This document shows positions 9,020-15,662 of a stretch of 15,662 nt of DNA, in pieces. Made by a program: the position numbers and the translations under genes. A model generated the notes under the pieces. The model did no database searches, was not told the origin of the DNA, and worked only from the letters and a program-made list of their open reading frames with translations. Source of the stretch: Alectoria sarmentosa (taxonomy: Eukaryota > Ascomycota > Lecanoromycetes > Lecanorales > Parmeliaceae); the NCBI GenBank assembly GCA_009733775.1, contig WOGZ01000549.1, forward strand, positions 1 to 15,662, read 5' to 3'. How positions within the stretch are numbered: the first letter of the stretch is position 1; every line of letters begins with the position of its first letter.

Positions 9020-9200
9020 TTATTTTGATTTATTTGAATATTTTTTATAAAAGTCTTTCATTACGTCTTTTATATTATCGAATTTATTTTCATTAATATT
9101 ATATTAATTGAAATCTTTATTAACGTTTTCTCACTTAATTTTATATTTAAAACGATTTTATAATTTTTTTAAATTTAATATATTTTCAATTATTATTATT
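9020..9200 (-). pseudogene. E1 chromodomain at the C-terminus of pol
   Basis: After a one-base shift from the integrase frame, the minus strand reads K-Y-K-I-K-stop-E-N-V-N-K-D-F-N-stop-Y-N, then F-D-N-I-K-D-V-M-K-D-F-Y-K-K-Y-S-N-K-S-K-stop. This follows the chromodomain pattern of Y-x-V-K-W, then D-x-x-W-x-P/Y, then a closing helix ending in F-H-x-x-Y-P-x-K-P. Both internal stops fall where the family has Trp (TGG). In chromoviruses this domain steers integration to methylated-histone chromatin. The terminal stop at 9020-9022 is likely the original end of pol. Confidence 0.65.
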
Positions 9201-9241
9201 TTTCTATCTTTGACGATGATAATTTTAAAAAAAGAATTTTT

Positions 9242-10450
9242 TTAATTAGATAATAAATTGATAACGACGAAATTTAAGAATTTAAAATAAAAGATATTAT
9301 AAATTTTTATGATTTTAAGTAATTTTAATTTATAAAAAGAATCGATAATAAATATGATTTTAAATGAATCGAACATTTTGTTATTTAATTTTTTAAATAA
9401 TTCATTAATAACGATGTTTTTGCTGCTAAGAAAAACGAGATCGTTTTTTTTAAACGTCACATTTTTTTTATAATAATTAATTTATTCGATTTTCGTAAGT
9501 TATGTTTTATTCAAATTATCGCGTATGCAAACGAGAATATTTTATATATAATTAATAATATTCTTTATTTTTGCAACATTAAAACATTTTCGAATAATAA
9601 CGTAATTAATAATATTAAAATTAAAGTTTATATAAAAATGAAAATCTTTATTTATATAAAAGAGCGACATATTAATAAAGATTAAAACATTATTATTATT
9701 CGCAAATTCGATTATAAATATTTATTTAATTTAATCGTTTTATATATAATTATAATAAATACGCAAATAACGTTTTAAATCTTAATTATTTCGTTTTATT
9801 TATTCATTTATTTTAAAATAAAAGGTCGTAAATAATTTAATTTGAATATCGAGTCTTTTATAAAAAGATTTTTATATTATAATAATAAATTGTAAACCTC
9901 GATCGAACATTATTGATGTTGATAATTCGTATATATAAAAGATTTTTTTAATAAACATTTTAATAATGCTTTTAATAAATGTGTTATTATTTTTCGTCGT
10001 ATATAATATATAATAACGCTTCTTAATTAAACGATTCATTATAATTTATATAACGTTATAATTTTTTAATAATAATAAATCGACGATAAAGTTTATAAAA
10101 ATGTTTTATTAACGTTTTTGTGAAATTGAAAATAATTATAATAAATCATATTCACGATATTTAAAAGCTTTAATTCTTTTGCAAATGTAATAATTATTAA
10201 CATATATAACGATTATTATTTTTATATTTTTTCAATAATATTCTCATTTGAGTAATTTATATATATAAGCGATTTTTAAATAATTATATATAAATTAATC
10301 GTATATTTCTTAAATAATAGTCGTGTATATAAATTTAAATATTTATAAGCGATTTCTGTGATAGAGAATATCGTTCGTGATAACGCATTTATTGAATATA
10401 ATATTTCTTAATTTCTTTTTATCATTAATAATTATCTCGTATATTTCGTT
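9242..10450 (-). pseudogene. pol: E1 integrase: zinc-binding, core and GPY/F domains
   Basis: From high to low coordinates: an HHCC-like zinc domain near 10300-10170 ending Y-Y-I-C-K-R-I-K, with the first Cys mutated to Tyr and the second kept at 10181-10183. The catalytic core follows, with F-I-N-F-I-V-D-L for the DFI motif, so the first catalytic Asp is now Asn. Next come S-I-M-F-D-R-G near 9900, then the HPQTDGQTER region read as N-E-stop-I-K-R (near 9810), then R-Y-L-R and I-I-E-F-A-N-N-N near 9720. The open 9460-9242 stretch gives F-K-K-N-D-L-V-F-L-S-S-K-N-I, L-N-N-K-M-F-D-S-F-K-I and K-I-Y-N-I-F-Y, the GPY/F domain. Integrase would insert the cDNA. It is dead here through the lost Asp and several stops. 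Confidence 0.85.
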
Positions 10451-10559
10451 GCATTTATTATCGATTTTGTTCATTTCGAATATTTTATAATAAAGAAAAT
10501 TATTGATAACATTAATCTCGAATTCGATATTATGGAGATTTAAACGATTTGATATAAAA

Positions 10560-11170
10560 ATGATTTAATATTGTTATTTAAGTCGTTTATTCGTAAAGTC
10601 GATAAGTTTATATTTAATTATTCGAATAAGAACATTAATTTTGAGATTTTATGATCTCGAACGATAAATGATTTTAATGTTATATTCGAATAATATATCG
10701 AGATATTTAATTTGACGACGATTTAAATCACGTTTTTTAATAAAGTATATAAAATTTTTGTGATTCGTGAATATCTTAATCGAAATGTTGATATATTTTA
10801 ATTCGAATCGTTAATAATCTAAATATCGAATAATAACGAATAGTTTTTTATCGTAAATTTGATAATTGCACTCGATCGAAGTTAAGTTCTTATTATAAAA
10901 GGTTATTAAATGTAATATTCTTTTATTATTATATTATGATAATACTTTTTCATTAACATAATCGAAAAAATTCATTTTCAAAATTGTTTTTTTGAATTTA
11001 TCGAAATGCCGTAAAATAAAAGCTCGTGTAACGTTAATTTTCAATTAAATAAAGATTTTTTAATAAGCGAGTGATTATTTATAAATAACATCTTTTTTTA
11101 TAAAACGAATCATTAATTTAATTATTTTCGAGAAATTTTTATAAATCTTTTATAAAAATTATAAAAGTTA
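10560..11170 (-). pseudogene. pol: E1 RT connection and RNase H
   Basis: From 11170 down, the minus strand reads N-F-Y-K-R-F-I-K-N-F-S-K-I (one-base shift within), the conserved end of gypsy RT, then I-R-F-I-K-K-D-V-I-Y-K and R-A-F-I-L-R-H-F-D. The RNase H active-site segment follows, with the first catalytic Asp as Asn (M-N-F-F-D-Y). After that come Y-Q-I-Y-D-K-K-L (family YEIYDKEL), F-T-N-H-K-N-F-I-Y-F (family TDHKNLEYF) and L-N-R-R-Q-I-K-Y. RNase H degrades the RNA strand of the RNA-DNA hybrid. Stops replace Trp or Gln codons. The reading stops sharply at 11171, where unrelated G1R DNA begins. Confidence 0.85.
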
Positions 11171-11505
11171 TATTAAATCGAATAATCGTATGCGTTTTAT
11201 ATAAAATATACGCCATCGTGATGCTATCTTTTATGAGTTTTCATGAGAGTTATAAAGTTTAAATTCAATTAAATTAATCCCGCAATTACTTCGCTGATGA
11301 GAATATTTAATAAATATATATTTATTTAATATATCTCGAGGTTTCTTTTTGATTCTTAAAGATTAATTTTATCACACAATTTAATTATTAAACTCAATAA
11401 TGACATTACGTTTTTTATATATATTTATTTATTTGCGTTTGTTTAACGACGTAAATAATACGTCTTATAATTTTAATTTCTTAAATCTTTCGAAAAAAAA
11501 AGATT
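11171..11505 (+). repeat. G1R 5' LTR / leader (inner end uncertain)
   Basis: Non-coding and shared with G1L (2570-2908). It retains unusually unmutated blocks such as ATACGCCATCGTGATGCTATC and CCCGCAATTACTTCGCTGATG (about 11208-11300). The partner LTR is outside the window, so the inner boundary is only placed by the candidate primer-binding site that follows. Confidence 0.5.
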
Positions 11506-11523
11506 TAATGTCGCTACGATATC
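11506..11523 (+). promoter_or_regulatory. Candidate primer-binding site of G1R
   Basis: TAATGTCGCTACGATATC here and TAATGTCGCTGCGATATC in G1L point to an ancestor starting TGGTGTCGCTGCG. A TGG start is the complement of a tRNA CCA end, and the position between LTR and gag is right. The tRNA is not identified, and no clear CA end precedes it. Confidence 0.3.
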
Positions 11524-11589
11524 GATTTTATTTAAAAATCGAATATTTAAAATCGAAAATAATCAAAATAAACGCTTAAACAACGTTAA

Positions 11590-12710
11590 CGAATTTCGAA
11601 AATTTATTTTTAAAAAAAAAATCAATTTAAAAAAACGTTTTAAACGTGTTAAAAAGGAAAATCGTCGTTTTCAACAAAAACGCGAACTTTTTGTGTTAAA
11701 AATTTATAATAATGAGCTTCGCAACGAAAGCTCGCAAAATATCATTAAAAAAACGCTAATTATTACGTTTATAATTTCGTTTATAATCGAAATGTTAATT
11801 ATTACGCTCGCGATCTCACTTTTAATAAAGATATTTATTCTTAAAATCAAAACTGTTTATTTCGAGAAATTAAAATCTTATTAAAACAAAAATGAAAGAA
11901 AGCATATGCGTTAATTTCACGATACGAAAATTATTTTCATTAAAATCTCTAAATATTTTATTATTAACATCTCAAAAATTGTTTATTATATAAAAATTTT
12001 AAAGAGTGATGTTAATAATTAATAATATATCGAGTATAAAAAAAAGAATTTTATCGATATAACGTATAAAAATTTCAAATACTTTTTATTTAATTTTGTC
12101 GTTAATTCGATCAATCGTCGTTTATTCATTTATGAAAAATGAGAAAAAATCAAATAAAAGTTTAATCAAAAAATCATAATCTTTAAAACATATTTGAAGA
12201 AATTGAAAATTTATTTATCATTTTTAATAAAGAAATATAAAATCAACTTTTTTTTTACGAAGTTTCAATTTACGTTAAAGAATCGAATTTTAAATAATAA
12301 TAATGTATTTAAATAACGTAAAAAAATTCTTATTATAATTATTATGCATAAATGAATTTTTAAACACGTGCGCGAAAAAAGCGATCGCGATTTGAATTTT
12401 AAATTTTTCGAAAATAAAAATGCAAAAGCTTCGTTTTTGAATTTTTAAATCTCAAAATTTAATAAATTCAATTATAACGATAACGTTAAAATTTCGTATA
12501 TTTATGAAAATAACGAAAATAAATGAAAAAGCGAATTCGAAATCGAATATAAAAATCTTATTTATTTTCATTATAACAAAAAAGATCATATCAAATTTAA
12601 TTATTCGAATAAAAATAAATTAATTATTTATATCATCGTCGTTATAATAAAAAATGATTTAACTTCGCAATCGCCTTAAAAGCGAAATCGAAAAAATGAA
12701 AAATAAAAAT
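11590..12710 (+). pseudogene. gag: G1R gag: basic N-terminus, gag domain, CCHC knuckle
   Basis: One frame can be followed for about 1.1 kb. It starts with a basic helix-like region (K-R-V-K-K-E-N-R-R-F-Q-Q-K-R-E near 11640-11690), followed by an open stretch to 11884. At 12000-12290 the capsid-like Retrotrans_gag pattern appears: Y-I-E-Y-K, then N-R-R-L-F-I-Y-E-K, then I-I-I-F-K-T-Y-L-K-K-L and F-F-T-K-F-Q-F-T-L-K. At 12563-12604 the knuckle has exact C-x2-C-x4-H-x4-C spacing, with all three Cys changed to Tyr (TAT) and only His left at 12587-12589. Stops are mostly TAA or TGA. Gag would form the particle and bind RNA. This gag differs from the E2 gag at 3941-4351. Confidence 0.75.
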
Positions 12711-12719
12711 CATTTTTTT

Positions 12720-13180
12720 TATTATTATAAAAAAATAAATTATAATTCAAAATAAACTCAAATAATTCGTTATTTTATTTGATTTTAAAATTTATATTAA
12801 TTTGATATTATAAACATTTATAATTTAATAAAATTTGCAATCTTATAATAACGTTATTTTATTAACATCGAAAACGTTAAACGATTAAAACATATATTAT
12901 TATAACGTTTATATATTAAATTATTAATTAATCGATAATTAAAATCAAAATAAATAATATAAAACATTATTTTATATCATCGATCAAAAAGATCTTAATA
13001 TCGTTTTAAATATATTTATTTTAAATTAATTACATATATTGTTTAATTTTAAAACGACTTAATAAAAATTCAAAATTAATTTTAAAAAGATTCAAATTGA
13101 GAAATCTGATTAATTCGTTATAAACATCGATAAAAAATTTAATATATTCGCAATCATGTGCGCTGCGACGACGCGAAGCG
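12720..13180 (+). pseudogene. G1R protease-like region
   Basis: This is the place between gag and RT where gypsy elements carry an aspartic protease. A frame near 12980-13040 gives H-R/F-I-S-S-I-K-K-I-L-I-S-F-stop-I-Y-L-F, compatible with the H-x-F-x-V... ILG-x-x-W-L part of retroviral-type proteases. The DSGA active site could not be found. The assignment rests mainly on position. Confidence 0.35.
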
Positions 13181-13399
13181 AAAAAAAAAACGTATTTGAT
13201 TTAAAGATCCTTAAAAAATTGTTAAAATATAAAAACGTTTTTTTTAAAAAAAAGATTGAAATTCTATTTATGTTTAAATAAAAAAATTATATTATTAAAA
13301 TTAAAAATGATAAGAAATCGTTATATAAATTTTTATATAATTTATTTTAAACGAAATTATCGAAGCTGCGACGATATTTGAAAAATGTTTTTTATAAAA

Positions 13400-14080
13400 A
13401 TTAAATTCGATATTCAATTTTCTTCGTAAAAATGTCGATTTTATTCATATTAAAAAAAATAACGAATTGCATTTATGTATAAATTATAAAAAATTAAATG
13501 CGATGATTATCAAAAATCGACATTCGTTATCCTTGATTACGAAAACGTTAAATCGTTTATATAATGTCAAGATTTTTATGAAATTGAACTTAAAAAATAT
13601 TTATTATAAAATTCGAATCAAAAAAAACGATAAATGAAAGATTACGTTTCGAACTCGTTATAATTATTTCGAATATTTAATTATACCCTTTAAGTTAATT
13701 AATGCTTTAATTACATTTCAAATATACATTAACAAAATCTTTATCGATTTGATAAATGTTATTTATGTGATATATTTAAATAATATTTTGATTTATAACG
13801 TCGATGCGTTAAAACATTAATGATACGTCAAATAAATGTTTAAATGATTGCGTCAATTTTAGTTATATATTAGTTTAAAGAAATGTTAATTTTATATTAA
13901 ATAAATTAAATTTTTAAGATTTATCGTGTTCATTAAGGGCGTTGCGATAAATCAAAAACGAATAACAATTATCAAAAATTAATTTAAATCAAAAAGTTAT
14001 CGAGAGATGCAAATTTTTTTAAACTTTATAAATTTTTATTAATGGTTTATTTATGATTATTTTATTATAATTACGTTATT
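13400..14080 (+). pseudogene. pol: G1R reverse transcriptase
   Basis: The frame from about 13440 reads E-L-H-L-C-I-N-Y-K-K-L-N-A, then I-I-K-N-R-H-S-L-S-L-I, then V-K-I-F-M-K-L-N-L-K-N-I-Y-Y. These are the family's L-R-x-C-V-D-Y-R-x-L-N, N-R-Y-P-L-P-L-I and K-x-D-L-x-x-A-Y-H. Next come T-F-R-T-R-Y-N-Y-F-E-Y and Y-L-N-N at 13773-13784, which replaces YLDD. The first catalytic Asp (F-T-K-L-D-L) is Asn as well, so all three catalytic Asp are lost. TGA at 13634-13636 stands at a conserved Trp. The thumb region follows as L-K-K-C-stop-F and F-L-R-F-I-V-F-I-K-G-V, then F-L-N-F-I-N-F-Y near 14015. RT would copy the element RNA into cDNA. Confidence 0.9.
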
Positions 14081-14625
14081 AATCGATTTATTAAAAGATA
14101 ATAAAAACGATAAAAAGTTTAAATTTTTTATATAATTCGAGGGCGTTAAAAAAGCGTTTTTATAATTAAAACGCATTTTTTCGAAAACGTCATTTTTGCG
14201 TTATTATAATTCGAAAACGAAATTATATATAAAAATTAATATTTTCAATTTTGACTTTGAAATTATGTTTATTTAATAAAATAAATATAAACATTAACGT
14301 CTCATTATCTTTTAATCTCGAAAAATGATTTTTATTAAATAAAATTATGAAATTTATAATCAAAAATTGCTCGTTATTATAACGATAATGAAATAATAAC
14401 GATATTATTTAAAAAACAATATTTATTATATCGAAATGTAAATCGATCATAATAATCTTAAAAAGTTCTTTAAATAAAAAAAACTTAATTTCAAACAAAT
14501 TCGATGAGCTTTAAAATTAATCATTTACGATTTTAAAAATTTTTATCGAATTGAAAAGTTGAATTTTATCGATACGTTATCGCGACGCTTTAATTATAAA
14601 AAAACATCGTTATTAAATATTAAAT
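14081..14625 (+). pseudogene. pol: G1R RNase H
   Basis: After the RT connection (G-V-K-K-A-F near 14141) the frames give S-R-K-M, then N-Y-E-I-Y-N-Q-K-L-L-V-I-I (family NYEIHDKELLAIV) near 14350. They continue with I-D-H-N-N-L-K-K-F-F (family TDHKNLxYF) near 14440, R-W/stop-A-L-K-L-I-I-Y-D-F near 14510 and D-T-L-S-R-R-F-N-Y-K near 14580, which is the ADALSRR end of the domain. Several Asp are changed to Asn. It removes RNA from the hybrid during reverse transcription. This part has no counterpart in G1L because that copy is cut by the window start. Confidence 0.85.
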
Positions 14626-14879
14626 TATTATCGACATTTTAAAACAAACTTACGATTTAAATTAACGAAAAATTATTATAAAAAAACAAAAAAATAATCG
14701 TTGCAATAACGTTTATATTTCAAATTACAAATATTCAAATAATTATTTCAAAAAGAAAAATCAAAATCGCATTTAAAATTGCGTATAAAAAATCGCATCA
14801 ATTAATAAAAAAATTAATTCGAAAATTACAATTTCATAATAATTGAATACATTCATTTCGTATTAATTTCGATACGTTA
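14626..14879 (+). other. RNase H to integrase linker of G1R
   Basis: The pol linker between the two domains is poorly conserved in the family. Fragments of frame are visible (for example K-A-Y-K-I-A-S-I-N-like stretches) but no motif. Confidence 0.4.
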
Positions 14880-15662
14880 TCAAAACGACATCAAAAAGAT
14901 AATAAAAAATAAACTTTTAATTTTAAAAAATTATTGCGATATAACAATCGTTTTTACATTTTTAAAAATAACGTTATTAAAAAAAAACTCATTAATCGTT
15001 ATCATAATAATTTATTATTTAAACATTTTAACGTTATAAAAACGCATAAACTTTTTACTCGAAAATATTATTAAAACGAATTCTTGAAAAAGATCACAAA
15101 ATATACAAAAATCTATAATATATATCAGCGAACGAAATCGTCGCGATATCGATCGTATAATAAACTTAATTCGCTCCCCGTTGCTACGAAATTATAAAAA
15201 AAACTTTTTATAAATTTCATTACGAATTTATTATCAAATAAGTTTAAAGATATTATATATAACGTTATTTTAATAATAATAAATCGATTCACAAAAATGA
15301 TTAAATATTTATTTATAAAAATCATAATTAATGTCGTTACGTTAATGAAAATGTTTTATAATAAAATAATATGTCGTTATAATATATCAAACGATATCGT
15401 TAATAATCGAGGCTTTATATTTATCAATAACTTTTAATTAATCGTTTATTTTTATTTCAAAATCAAACGACGCTTAAACATCATCTTTCATTTATAAATC
15501 GATAAATAAATTAAACGATAAAATTAAATGTTAAAACATTTTTTACGTATGTTTATTAATGATAAACAAATAAATTAAATCAAATTATTACTTATAACAA
15601 AATTTGCATATATAAACAATTAACATTTCTTTATCGAAACGACATCGTTTTTTTTAATATAT
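14880..15662 (+). pseudogene. pol: G1R integrase (zinc domain and core), truncated by window end
   Basis: The plus frame gives H-N-N-L-L-F-K-H-F-N-V-I-K-T near 15000 and R-K-Y-Y. It then gives Y-N-I-Y-Q-R-T-K-S-S-R-Y-R-S-Y near 15113-15160, with both Cys of C-x2-C as Tyr, then L-N-S-L-P-V and F-I-N-F-I-T-N-L, where the first catalytic Asp is Asn. N-R-F-T-K-M follows near 15280-15300, N-N-R-G (family SDRG) near 15400, and the TDGQTER region as I-D-K-stop-I-K-R near 15500. The end reads F-L-R-M-F-I-N and T-K-F-A-Y-I-N-N (family AEFAYNN) near 15590. All catalytic residues that can be located are changed. An open stretch on the minus strand at 15125-15325 is only the antisense of this domain. Confidence 0.88.

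Larger units (their letters stand above)
9020..11170 (-). mobile_element. E1: 3' half of a chromovirus-like gypsy element
   Basis: Minus-strand pol runs from the RT/RNase H connection at 11170 to a stop after a chromodomain at 9020-9022. It is cut at 11170/11171 by the terminus of G1R, which lies in the opposite orientation. The interrupted RT part should be found beyond the right end of the window. Integrase with a C-terminal chromodomain is the mark of chromoviruses (Ty3/gypsy). Confidence 0.85.
11171..15662 (+). mobile_element. G1R: 5' and central part of a Ty3/gypsy element, right arm of the inverted repeat
   Basis: The plus strand carries leader or LTR, gag, protease region, RT, RNase H and integrase in standard Ty3/gypsy order, running off the window end inside the integrase core. 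The segment 11171-14080 is the inverted copy of G1L. The left terminus TATTAAATCG fits a TGTTA LTR start after TG to TA. It interrupts E1 pol, so this element inserted into E1. All frames are broken by RIP-like transitions. Confidence 0.87.

Noticed and set aside
15125..15325. Minus-strand open stretch with a superficially integrase-like D-R-Y-R-D-D ending
   Set aside because: The plus strand here gives a far better and continuous integrase match (Y-Q-R-T-K-S-S-R, L-N-S-L-P-V, F-I-N-F-I-T-N-L), in frame with the RT and RNase H order upstream.
1..15662. Mitochondrial, plastid or AT-rich bacterial/apicomplexan DNA
   Set aside because: No organellar genes, tRNAs or rRNAs are present. The only readable genes are decayed gypsy gag and pol, and the CpG-sparing transition pattern fits fungal RIP.
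1..15662. DNA transposon with 2.9-kb terminal inverted repeats
   Set aside because: The arms contain gag and RT of an LTR element, each in its own orientation, and continue as pol beyond the arm on the right. No transposase is present in the centre.

Overview
The window looks like an AT-rich, gene-free block of a filamentous ascomycete genome. It consists of nested, decayed Ty3/gypsy LTR retrotransposons plus a small non-coding LTR element. No intact gene, rRNA, tRNA or CRISPR array is visible. The organism call is an inference. The base composition is extremely AT-rich, CpA and TpG are scarce, and most surviving C sits in CpG. Reading frames of gag and pol can still be followed for kilobases, but they are broken mostly by TAA/TGA where the families have Trp or Gln, and by Asp-to-Asn, Cys-to-Tyr and Gly/Glu-to-Lys/Arg style changes. 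This is the pattern of repeat-induced point mutation (RIP).

Layout, left to right. (1) 1-2908, minus strand: element G1L, the 5' part of a gypsy element (leader/LTR, gag, protease region, RT), cut by the window start. (2) 2909-5300, minus strand: element E2, 5' part of a different gypsy element with a gag core at 3941-4351 and a charged N-terminal region out to about 5270. (3) 5301-7022: X1, a complete non-coding LTR element of 1.7 kb with 181/182-bp terminal direct repeats and two families of internal tandem repeats. It is flanked by an identical 8-bp sequence. (4) 7031-7423: short AT-rich spacer. (5) 7424-8059: X2, a truncated copy of X1 in inverse orientation. (6) 8060-9019: non-coding, including a less-mutated G-rich patch at about 8545-8900. 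(7) 9020-11170, minus strand: element E1, the 3' half of a chromovirus-like pol (RT connection, RNase H, integrase, chromodomain). (8) 11171-15662, plus strand: G1R, a second copy of the G1 family, running from its 5' terminus through gag, protease region, RT, RNase H and into the integrase core, cut by the window end.

G1L and G1R are the same element in opposite orientation. Position p in one corresponds to about 14,080 minus p in the other, so 1-2908 and 11171-14080 form a 2.9-kb inverted repeat around an 8.3-kb centre. Both arms start at the same element base, where a TATTAAATCG motif fits a mutated TGTTA LTR terminus. At 11171 the G1R terminus interrupts E1 pol in the middle of the RT/RNase H connection, so G1R is inserted into E1 and the rest of E1 should lie beyond the right edge. 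X1 likewise sits between E2 gag and spacer. The centre reads, on the minus strand, integrase-chromodomain, then non-coding or LTR DNA, then gag. This is the order expected of two head-to-tail elements.

All coding entries are pseudogenes read through stops and occasional frameshifts. They were identified by eye from conserved motifs, without database searches.
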